Of a DNA stretch of 64,000 nucleotides, positions 12,278-24,200 are shown piece by piece. The position numbers were made by a program, and so were the translations under genes. The notes beneath the pieces were generated by a model. It was given only the letters and a program-made list of their open reading frames with translations. It was not told the DNA's origin and did not search any database. This stretch comes from Engraulis encrasicolus (taxonomy: Eukaryota; Chordata; Actinopteri; Clupeiformes; Engraulidae): positions 3,154,071-3,218,070 of the forward strand of contig NC_085870.1 of the NCBI RefSeq assembly GCF_034702125.1. The letters run 5' to 3'. Every line of letters starts with the position of its first letter. The stretch's first letter is position 1.

Positions 12278-15200
12278 CTGTGTATTACCTCCTCCACGGT
12301 GGGGACCTTGTTGTTGGCTGCCTTGAGGGCCTCCCACAGCACTGAGTCCCGGCCCCAGGCTCGGCTCTCCAGCACCTGCTCCTCGATGCTGTTCAGGTGC
12401 TTCACCATGTCTCTGGACAGGCCCTCCTCCGACCGGATGAACACCTCAATCACCTGCGGGACAGCAACAGGGGTGATGGTGAAAAAAAATCCTGAGCCTG
12501 AACTTTTTTCCCTGCTCTAACGACGACGACAAGATACTGCATAGTGACGTAACATAGGCCTATTTTGACACATTATTCAAACATTTAATAGCCTGTGTAT
12601 GACCATTATTCAAGCCTGATAGTAGAAGAAAACCCTGAACCTGTAACACTTTCTGAGAGAAGAATAACCTAATGGCTAATTATTATCAATGTTTTTATTT
12701 TTGCAAACTCTGTCAAGCCTAAAATCAGGCATGGAGCCTGAATACTATCAGCCCTGCAGCAAACAAGACAGACAGATAGACAGACAGAGCCAAAGAAAGA
12801 CAGGCAGATGGAGAGACAGACAGACAGGCAGACGGAATAGCAGAGACAGAAAAACGGAACACCAAAGAAAGACATACTGATTTACTTCACATCTCTGGGA
12901 CACTATTACTTCGGACAGTGTTGACCTTTCAAGGTATTCAACATAAAAACCATCGCTGAAATGCAGGTCTGACAAATTAAACGATTAATTACTGGTAAAT
13001 GATTAATAGTGAATTATTATTGTTTCATTTTTCTTTAATTGTTGTTAGCGGCCACCAAGTGTATTCTAAACGCAATGTAATGTGATGTACTGTCAGTAGG
13101 TCATGGTGTCAGTAGGTCAATGTGATGGAAGAGTAATAGTTCCACTCGAATGCCCTGAATAACAATGGGATGTAGTGTACTTAACGTGATACTGTCCCAT
13201 TTTTGGAAATAAGCTTATTTTACACCTTCCCTTGAGTTAAATGATAAGGTTTTACCGTTCTCCTGTACATTCAATCGTTCTATGAGTATGGCAGTGCAAA
13301 TTTTACCTCCATGCTAGCAGTTAACATTGAGTCCTATGAGACCAGCTGGCGGCTAACTGGTCTCATAGGAGCCCATGATAACCGCTAGCTTGGAGGTAAA
13401 ATTTGCACTGCCGTACTCAGAGAACGCTCTAAAGTACAGAAGAAAGGTAAAACTCAATTATTTCACTCAAGGGGCTGTGTAATATGAGAATAAGAGAACG
13501 GTTGAAAGTACAGGAGAAAGGTAAAAGTGACGTCACTTTCAAGCTCTATAGCAGTGGGATGTAATGTCCAGTACATGCCTTGTAGAAGTAGTAGGGCTGC
13601 ATTGTGTTTATAAACACGGTGAACCCATGTATAATGCAATGTACAGTACCTTGTAGAAGTAGTAGGGCTGCAGTGTGTTTATAAACACGGTGAACCCATG
13701 TATAATGTAATGTACAGTACTGTTTTGTCAAAATCCAGAACCTCACCATCAAAAGCATCCAACATTCAAAACATCACCTTCCAAAACATCATTCACATTC
13801 AAAACCATCCAAACAATCAGTTTACAGCCGGACCTGCAGGGGGCAGACAACATTGCAATGGCCACACCATAGCACTTCAACTGTGACTTCCTGTCAGGTG
13901 ACCGCCACTTCCTGTATGGCAGCCATTTTTAAGGCATTTCAATGCATGCTGCTAAGGAGAAAGAAGCAAAAGCTTGAAGAAACAAACGAAAGAAACATAC
14001 TGAAAATAACTTAAAGAATCCCTCAGTTCACCAGTCAAACGCAACTGGTAAGAGATTTTACTTTTAAATACTTACCTTCTGTTGAATGTGGAGAAGATGA
14101 ACTTTCGGCCGGCATGTGTGCTTCACATGTGCAGATGTGAAATGTTTGTTCTAGTTGGCATTTGACTTTGTTAATTGTAATGTTAATGACGTCAGTTAAT
14201 CATTTCCACTTAGTTTGTTGGTTGACTAATTTGAGGTCTGCAGTTTATGTTCAGTTTGACAAAGGAGATTATTATTTGAATTAGTTGCTCAAACCAGACC
14301 AATTGTTTGGAACAGCAAACCTTTATTTGACATAAGTAATTGAACAGTGATTACTTTATTTTGTGTATTTGAAATGTTTGAAATTTGAAGTGTTTAATTT
14401 TGTCCAAACTTGGAATAACACCATGTATTTTCTGTTATATTGTTCAAGGTTTTCAACCTATCTGACAACTTGATCCCCATCAACAACAAAATCAACTAAA
14501 GATACTCAATAAAACACAACAAAGGGGAATCATCTTGTCTGAGTTGTTCCTTGCGTGACCTGGGCTCTTTTCAAGTTCGAGCAAAACTGAGGGAAAATCA
14601 AAAAACACATCAGAACTTGACAGTTGAAAACCAGCGAGACGAGGAAAAATAGACGAAGGATCAACGGCCTCCAGTCGACCTTGTCTACGCGAGGAAAACT
14701 GCAAGATGGCGGAAGAAGCCACTGTAAAATCCATCATACAGCTGAAGCAGGAGAGGACTTTGGTGAAGACGGCCTTTATGAAGCAGGCAAATTATCTCTC
14801 CAGCGAAATTGGACACCTGACAAAGTCAGACATTCAAACTGAATACAAGAAACTCTGCTCACACTGCAGGGAAGTCAGCGACGCTAACTACGAGTACAAG
14901 CTTGGTCTGCTAGCAGAGGCTGACGGAGAGGAAGATGAGGAGAAGGAGCTGAACCCCAAAGATGAAGCAGACCTTTTAAAGACCATGGAGGACTGCATGA
15001 ACAGACTGGAAGAAGCCAGGCACCATGTGCAGTCCAGTCTCTGGTCACGGTATGCTGAGGGGGAGCTGACCTTCGCTGTTGAAAAAGCAGAATGGACATG
15101 TGAACAAGCTCATGGAATCCCTGTGTCCATCGTCAACAAAGACGGATATGAGCACCAGGTGGAAAGAGCGAAGCAACTTGTCGCAGACGTTGTGGCTGGA

Positions 15201-18200
15201 TTCAAGGAATGGGAGGAATGGATTCCCAAAGAAGAGAAGGCTGACTTGGACGGCAGGATAAAGGGCTTAAGAAAGCTGAAAAACAATCTTGTGGCAAAAA
15301 AGGGTGAGTTCCTGACAGTGCTGAGAACTACAGAGGAGGAGAGGCAGGAAACAACTCTTCAGACCCAGTCAGCACCGCAGCCAGCCCAGCAGTCGATCAA
15401 CAAAATGAATCCCACCAGCCTGCCCAGTCTCCATGGCTCAAGAAGAGAACAGAAGGAAGACTCTTGCGTTGATGTTGTGCTTACCGCTCACAAGGACCTG
15501 GGAAAACTGGACAAGAATACCAGAGGAGGAGAAGAAGAAATCCTGAAGCCCTGTATCCAGTCAGGCCAAAGTGGGAGGGACGGGCAGGTGCCAGCAGCGT
15601 CAAACAAGATGCTTCTTCTCTCAAGTCGAAGGAGAAAAAACGGCAGAGCCCACAGAGTCAGCTACTTGGTCAAAAGTGAGGAATTAAACCCGATGACCTC
15701 AGACAACTTCTCCAAGAAGAAGAAAAAGAGAGCATGTCAAAATCTCCTGAAAGAACAGGTGAAAGAGAAGACTCCCAAACCACTGACTAGAAGACAGCTG
15801 CTGAGCCAAGTAGCTACTCTGTCTGACCCAAGAGGTCTTGGCACTCCTCTCAAACAGAAAGGTGCCATTCTAGCCAGGACCAAATTCTTCTCACCAGCAC
15901 TGACCAGACCACAGGTCAAGAAAATCAAACCCGTTGCGCCATCTAGTGGTGCAAGCGGCCCAGTGATGTTGAAAGGCAAAAGAAACCATTATGTTCTGCA
16001 AAACACTGTGGATGGGAATGAGCTAAAGACTCAATTCCGAAGATCACAAACTGGTCCCGCAGTGAAAAAACGGTCTAATCACAGAAAATTCAGCAGCCTC
16101 ACGAAGGTGACCAAAGTCATTGCCTGGGCGTGGAGAGCTGCAAAGATATGGAAAGGATTACTGGCAAAAACCCCAGCCAGAAGTGGACCAAAGTGGGAGG
16201 GGCTTCCGCCAGAAGAGAGTAAGTCCAAACTGGCTGCATCAGTCCAACAGACCACCACCCACAGTCTGGATGTGGAAAAAGATGCAGAAACTGACATCAG
16301 GCCAGTCTCCATCCTGAAATCTGACCACAAAACAAAACAAAAACGATGACCATCACCAGCTCTTGTGACCTCTCTGGGTTCCAGAACCGAGAGGTCAAGT
16401 GGGAGGTGTTTCGTCAACATCCAGAACCTCACCATCAAAAGCATCCAACATTCAAAACATCACCTTCCAAAACATCATTCACATTCAAAACCATCCAAAC
16501 AATCAGTTTACAGCCGGACCTGCAGGGGGCAGACAACATTGCAATGGCCACACCATAGCACTTCAACTGTGACTTCCTGTCAGGTGACAGCCACTTCCTG
16601 TAAGACAGCCATTTTAAAGGCATTTTGATGCATGCTGCCAAAGAAAATGGAATATTGTACAAGAACGACCACTAGCTGGTGTGGCCAGGAGTGGCACTGC
16701 AGCTATATCATCCAGCCAAGTAAATAATGAATGGGTGCCAATGGGGCTGTACGCTTCTCATAGAACTATCTGCCCGTGTGATTTTTTCCCTGGAAACAAT
16801 GAAGTCGCGTTCGATAGATATGAGTAAGTGAAAGCATTTGCCGGCACGTTTGCATCTTGTCAAGTGTTAGATTCGTGAAAACGACCCTTATTTCAACTAT
16901 AGCAATGACATAACACGTGACAATCGACTTTACGGCACTACGCCATTTGTTTTGTAGTTTTAAGTCTGACTTCAGATGTCGATGTGTTTAAAGTTATGTT
17001 AGGATTGTTGCGGACACCTGTTATTTATTGCATTTAAGGTGGTGGAAAAGCGGCATGTGTACATGGGGTAAAGGAAATGACTGCGCTCATCCTTAAGAAT
17101 TTGGGCACCTTCAATTAACATGTTGGACGGCGGTGGGGGGTTTTGAGGTGTGTGACCGTAGATGTCTCTGCTAGGATCAGTCAGAGTACGTCTCTCGTCA
17201 GCTCTGGTCGTGAATAGTCGCAGAGATTCCTCAGCCAGCAGGTATTAGCCGAATGCTAGCGTGTTGCAGGACAAAACTAACACGTCTTTGGGAGAACAAA
17301 GCCATGTCAGGAACCTTTAACTTCACTTCTAATACAACTTCCATGATAAGGTACAGAATGTGCACACACCTTTACAAACCAGAGAACAGAACCGTCACAA
17401 ATCCCTGCTGAGCCATTTAGCCCAATAGGCTCCCATTCATCTTTTACTTGGCTGCGTTCGCCAACGGGGCTATATGGGAGCCAATGAGAGACGCCTATCT
17501 CATAGCTTAGAGAATTTCTGATGCTGCTAAGGAGAAAGAAGCAAAAGCTTGAAGAAACAAATGAAAGAAACATACTGAAAATAACTTAAAGAATCCCTCA
17601 GTTCACCAGTCAAACGCAACTGGTAAGAGATTTTACTTTTAAATACTTACCTTCTGTTGAATGTGGAGAAGATGAACTTTCGGCCGACATGTGTGATTCA
17701 CATGTGCAGATGTGAAATGTTTGTTCTAGTTGGCATTTGACTTTGTTAATTGTAATGTTAATGACGTCAGTTAATCATTTCCACTTAGTTTGTTGGTTGA
17801 CTAATTTGAGGTCTGCAGTTTATGTTCAGTTTGACAAAGGAGATTATTATTTGAATTAGTTGCTCAAACCAGACCAATTGTTTGGAACAGCAAACCTTTA
17901 TTTGACATAAGTAATTGAACAGTGATTACTTTATTTTGTGTATTTGAAATGTTTGAAATTTGAAGTGTTTAATTTTGTCCAAACTTGGAATAACACCATG
18001 TATTTTCTGTTATATTGTTCAAGGTTTTCAACCTATCTGACAACTTGATCCCCATCAACAACAAAATCAACTAAAGATACTCAATAAAACACAACAAAGG
18101 GGAATCATCTTGTCTGAGTTGTTCCTTGCGTGACCTGGGCTCTTTTCAAGTTCGAGCAAAACTGAGGGAAAATCAAAAAACACATCAGAACTTGACAAGT

Positions 18201-21200
18201 ACCTTGTAGAAGTAGTAGGGCTGCAGTTTGAAGACCTCGATGATCCAGGGGAAGGTCCTCTGGGAGCTGTAGGCAAACAGCACCACCTCCAGGGAGCAGG
18301 CCATCAGGGAGCAGTGGAAAATGTCCTGCTCCATCAGCACCTGGAGATGGAGAATATGAAAAAAGAGAAATGGTGCATAAAGTGAAACATGGTACAGATA
18401 CAGTTCTTATGAGGAGCTGCATGCATGCTGCAGGTGTTTGAGGGTTTTTATCATTGATTAAATCATGAAGTTAAACATGTATTGCTCTACGAATAGCGAA
18501 TATGTCACCATCTCTCATTGAACTCCATTGATTTTCATTGTGTTGCTTTCCGTGATTACAATGACCCTAAACATACACCTAAGGCCAAAGTTGATTTTCT
18601 GGAGAGGTGAGAGTGATTCAGTGATTAAGTATGACACCCAATCTGCGTATTTGAAGTGTTTTGAAGTGACTTATCTGCTCATTTTCACATTATGTTCGAT
18701 AGGCGACAAAACTTTTGTCTTGTGAAAATCTGCCCTGTCTGTGTTCAATAAAGGGTCAATCTTTCTTTGGTGCATGTAATTTATTTTTGTACATACATTT
18801 TCATTCGGGAGGGTTGTAGCTTTCAGATGAGTGACTTCTGAAGCCAAGTGATTAATTGAAAGTCAGGTTATTAGCTGTTACTCCAAACAGATGGATAGGC
18901 GACAACTCTTTTGGAGGCGAGTGTATATGCACTACTACCGGGTGAAAGCTCTACCATCTTTATTAGCATTTTAATGTAAATAAGATTTCTTGAATCAATA
19001 TGAGGGAGGCTTACAGTCATGTCTTTTCCTTGGAGTCTCTTCTGTTCCTGAGCCATCACATTCTCCAGAATCTTGTAGTACAGCACTTCAGCAATCTTCA
19101 AGCGGTTTTCAGCAAAATCTGAAAAACAAAGTTGGGAGTAGGTCATCAGCTTCTGAACCTATGAATTTGTTTCATTACATTTGCTACTTGTAAGTCGATA
19201 GATTCTTCATTCAAAATAAAACCATGCTAACACATTGAAATGTATGGTGAACACATCCTGCCTCATCTACAGGTATGTGCTACGTTTGTGCACAGTAGAA
19301 CATTTTTCTGTTTAATTGTAAACATTAGCTACTTTAAAGTTGATAGATTCTTCATTCAACATAACAAAGGCTGACAGGAACTTCACAGTCGAAACATGAT
19401 GAAAAGCAAACAAACGAAAGGTGCCATATCCTGCCTCACCCATGTGTGAGCCCGCCATGTCGTCTGTGTTTTTGGTGTAGGCCTGTTTGAACGTCTCCCC
19501 CAGCGTCTTCACCCGGGTCTGGATGGTCTCTGTGGGATCCCGTGAGCACGTCCTGTAAGTCACACAAAACACATCAGATGCTGGCTATCGCAGGTGATAC
19601 GGCGAGGCAATGGGAGGCAGACTTTACAGTGCTTAGTTTCTCCTCACACAGTTCTCATGACAGAAGGCAGCCCAGCTACGACGGATAAAAGGCAAGTTGC
19701 TATATTTAGCATTTTTTTTTACGGTAATCTAAACTCATTGTTCTTGTGGATAGGGACAGTAAAAAATATACTACTATTACTATTTAGGTTTCAACCTAAA
19801 TTCCCTGAGCAACAAGGGGGAAAAAAATCACTGTCATTCTAGTATGGCCAGGGCTGCCTCCATACCGTACATAAAGAAGGTTGGACTCACTTGAAGATGC
19901 TGAGCAGGGCGTCGCTGGGTGCGCTGCGGAGGCCGGACACCATGCTCTGCAGCCGGCTGACGCTCTGGGTGGCCGAGGACACCGGCGTCACCAGCAACTC
20001 CTTCTCCTTCAGGTAGCGCCGCCCCGTCAGAGGGGTAGAGGGCGCCAGCGAGCGGGTCTGAGCATGGGGATAAAGAGGAGGCATGTTAACGCTTTGATGA
20101 AGAAAGAAGTGTAGGATTTAAATAATGTAGAAAAAAACAGTAACGTCCCGTCAGAGGGGTAGAGGGCGCCAGCGAGCGAGTCTGAGCATGAGGATAAAGA
20201 GGAGGCATGTTAACGCTTTGATGAAGAAAGACGAGTAGGATTTAAATAATGTGAAAAAAAAAAAGAAACAGGGTTGGAGGGCGCCAGTGAGCGCGTCTGA
20301 CCGTAGGAATGAGAAGGCATGTTAACGTATTAATGACGTGTATGGTTTAAATCATGCTTGAAAAAAAAAAAAAAAAACATAACGCCCCATCAGAAAGGTA
20401 GAGGGCACCAGAGAAAGAGTCTGCACAAGGAGAAGGGAGGTTATGAAAGGCATTATACGGGAGCTATCCATGTGATAAAAGCACACCTACAATCACAAAA
20501 CAGACAAGGAGGATGCTTGTAAAACAGACATGGAGGATGGAGATAAGGAGGCATGATAACGATTCACATGATGCAGCAGTGTAAGATTTAAACCCGTTAA
20601 AAACAAACAAAAAAAAAACAATGGAGTAAGCTGCACAGAATTTTTTGCCGGAAAAATGCCAATGTCAGTTTTCCGTGCATGCATGCAATGTCAAACTTTG
20701 TGGACGGAATCATGGGACAGTCATAAATCAGTAAACCTTGTCAACTTTTAAACATGAACATTTCTGCACACTAGGTCACAGGACGATGTGTTCAACAAGG
20801 TGGTGCACACCACAGTATTGTACTGTACTGCGGGACACTTACATGTGTGTACTGCACTGTGTGCAAACGCACACATGCACTTTGACCGTAACACAGAAGA
20901 GCCTGTGCCTCATTGGTATCAGAGTCAGAATAGAAGACGTTTTGTTTCTCATCCAAGGACCTTCCCCAGTGTTGATTGTAAGAGGGACGCACAGTGAGTG
21001 TAATGGAAGAGGGAAAAACTCTAGCACTTCTACTAATCTAGACCAAACACATCTATACAAGCTGGGCTGATGAAGTGCCTTGAGTGAGGGAATGAAATAT
21101 CTTCCCACTCCAGGACAATGTCCAATTGCTTACATCTAGACCCCTTCAGAATACCATGACCTTTTCTTCATTTCTAGAAAATGTACATTGTGTGAAGTGT

Positions 21201-24200
21201 GATGAAGCACACCTCCCCTACGAGAAACTCAGTCTCCAGACCAGGGGCCTATTACTATAATACAAAGCTGGTTCAGGATGAGTTAAGGTTAAGTTAAGAG
21301 GTAAATCATCTAATAGAAGAGCCTGGAGTCCTCATTTTCTTAAGAAAAGCTCTTGTATTAGATGATTTACCTCTTAACTTGAAGTGATACTGTCCCATTT
21401 TTGGAACAGTTAGCTGCGAGCTGGTCTCATAGGACTTAATGTTAACTGCTAGCATGGAGGTAAAATTTGCACTGCCATACCCAGAGAACGTTTGAAAGTA
21501 CAGGATAACGGTAAAACCCTATTATTTAACTCAAGGGGAGGTGTAAAATAAGCTTATTTCCAAAAATGTGACAGTATTACTTAAACCTTAACTCATCCTG
21601 AACCAGTTTTGTAGTATAGGCCCCATATCTCATTTGTGAACCGGGCTAAATCACCCCCAGGTAGGTACCTTCTCGAAGTGCTGCTGCAGGCTGGACTCCA
21701 CCTGTGAGCGGGCGGACATCTGCCCCCCGGCCGTCTCCGTGGTGACCTTGCGCGGCGTCCCGATCTCCTCGTCCGCGTCCGCCCCCAGGAACACGCGCTC
21801 GTCAAAGTCGCCCACCGTCAACACATACTCCTCATACTCACGGTTTATGGCTTTGCTGCACCGCCGCAACACACACACGCGCGCACACACACGCACGCAC
21901 GTACACACACACGCACACGCACGCACACACACACACACACACACGCACGCACGCACGCACACACACACGCACACGCGCACGCGCACGCACACAATAAATG
22001 TAAGCTGAACAGATCAACAAATCAAAGTCGAGTCATATGACATATTTTGTAAAGGAAACTTAGAAAATACATTTGCAATACAATTCAGTTATATTCAGGG
22101 GACATACTGGCTGCGTTGAATATAGGCCTAAAGTGCAGGGGGAAATCCTGGTTTGCTTGCGCTCATAATACGGCCCTCGGAGGACTTTTACTGCCCTCGG
22201 ATGAATTTGTAGTGGCCCCTCGAATGAAAAAGGTTCCCCACCCCTGGTCTACAGGATAACTCAAAAAGCCATGAACGGATTTGGATGAAATTTTTGTGAA
22301 GTTGTTGGAAAGGACAAGTGGAGCAAAGGAACCAGGACTTTTTTAAATGATTCTTCACCATTGCGGGAGAAGGTGAATTTTGACATTTGACATTTCTTAC
22401 TCAACAAAAAGAAGGCAGAAAGACTTGGAATAAATAGGGTGTAACATAGTAAAATGGTCTATCAAACAACTTCCTTGGCAGAGGTCTGCACTCTCTGAGT
22501 GCATTTCTAGTTTTTATTTTCATAAACTGGGCTACACATTCACAAATTGGCTCTTGTTGAAGTAGTTAACTAATATTTACGTGTCTGACCAAAGTAGAGT
22601 AAGTTTAACAACACACATGATGTCCATGTCTAGTGGACACAGAAGATCCACCATTTCATGCAAGATAAGAGTGGATCTCATAAGTCTTAGAAATTGATGT
22701 TTGTGGTAAATATACATGATAAGATAAACGTGTGTAAATGGGCAGCATAAATTCTGGAAATTAACTACTAAAGATTTACCTTACTTTTAAATTAATGAAG
22801 AACTGCATATGTTCTTAAAGTCATACTGTCCCATTTTTGGAAATAAGCTTCTTTTACACCTCCCCTTGAGTGAAATAATAGGGTTTTACCGTTCTCCTGT
22901 ACTTTGAATTCTCTGGGTATGGCAGTGCAAATTTTACCTCCAAGCAAGCAGTTAACATTGAGTCCTATGAGACCAGCTGGCGGCTAACTGGTCTCATAGG
23001 AATCAATGTTAACTGCTAGCTTGGAGGTAAACTTTGCACTGCCATACCCAGAGAACAGTTGAAAGTATAGGAGAACGGTAAAACCCTATTATTTAACTCA
23101 AGGGGAGGTGTAAAATAAGCTTATTTCCAAAAATGGGACAGTATCACTTTAAGAATATACTATATGAATTACAATTATTACTCACTTGTTATCAATGAAG
23201 TTGGTAGTGTCCAGCAGCTCTGTTAAGTTACTGTCATTCCCTTTGAGTATCTGAAGACCACAGTGCAGCAGGATTAGATATCAGATATAAGAATTAAGCA
23301 TGAAATTACACATAAACAAAAATTACACACATCACAAATTCACTAGTACAAGAGTGAGGATCTTTGTCCGTTACTATCCTGCCTGCACATTGGAGTCATT
23401 CTAGTTCTAGATGCATTCACTCATTTCTAAATAGTTGTCCACTGTTGTTGTGACCACAACTAACACAGAGTCCCTAGCAGCGAGCGGAGGCATTCAAACA
23501 TGACATGGCCACACATTAACCCATGAAGACATCGCCACAGTACTAATTGCTTGAAGAGGAGCCGCCACGGCCCTACCGTGGCTGATATGGTAGGGCACAT
23601 GTTTACCACTTGGGCGACCCGGGTTCGATTCCCGGTCCGGGTCCTTTGCCGGTCCTTCCCCATCTCTCTCTCCCAGCTCACTTCCTGTCTCTCCTCCACT
23701 ATCCTGTCTCACAAAAAACAATAAAGGCTGAAAAGCCCCCAAAAAATACTTTAAAAAAAAAAGAAGAGCCGCCATAAGGATCGACATGATGCCTCCAAAC
23801 AAAGTAATACAACTACTTTTGTCTGGCACCAGAGTTATGTGCACACAGAACCTCTAAAAGCTGCAAGTGACATCTAGTATTTCAAAGACAAGGTTCCTGC
23901 ACATGAAGTTAGCATGGACTTTTCTTCACTTCACTTCAGAAAATGAATTCACAACCAAAAGAGTACAAAAAGAAACTAGAGGATAGGACCCACTCTGCAC
24001 CAAAAACGCTGAATTTAATCTTTTCTCTGACAGTGAAGGCTACCACAACTGTGACTGTGAATCCATTCTCCCTGGCATACAAACGCATAAAGATCACTTC
24101 CCTTCAAATGCATGGCACATCCCTATGTAATGCATGGCATTTAAAATCTGCTGAAAGCATTGCTATTACGCTTTGAGTCCTTTCCTGTGATAGACAGCGT

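Larger units (their letters stand above)
13721..18197 (+). mobile_element. LTR retrotransposon, gag-like frame only, in rbl1 intron 12
   Basis: Two direct repeats start TGTTT(T/C)GTCAA and end AACTTGACA. They bracket one long frame, and AGTAC duplications lie at 13716-13720 and 18198-18202. A purine-rich tract (AAGTGGGAGG) sits just before the 3' LTR. There is no protease, reverse transcriptase or integrase, so it would depend on another element. It is antisense to rbl1. The 5-bp duplication fits BEL/Pao, Gypsy or retrovirus-like elements; I cannot decide which. I see no tRNA-primer site beginning with TGG. Confidence 0.88.

Noticed and set aside
14623..14660. tRNA primer-binding site after the 5' LTR
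   Set aside because: The bases following the LTR (GTTGAAAACCAGCGAG) do not begin TGG and match no tRNA end I can name.
23622..23632. B-box-like GGTTCGATTCC as a true tRNA gene
   Set aside because: The sequence cannot fold as a full tRNA, has a long non-tRNA body, and recurs four times, so it is a SINE.
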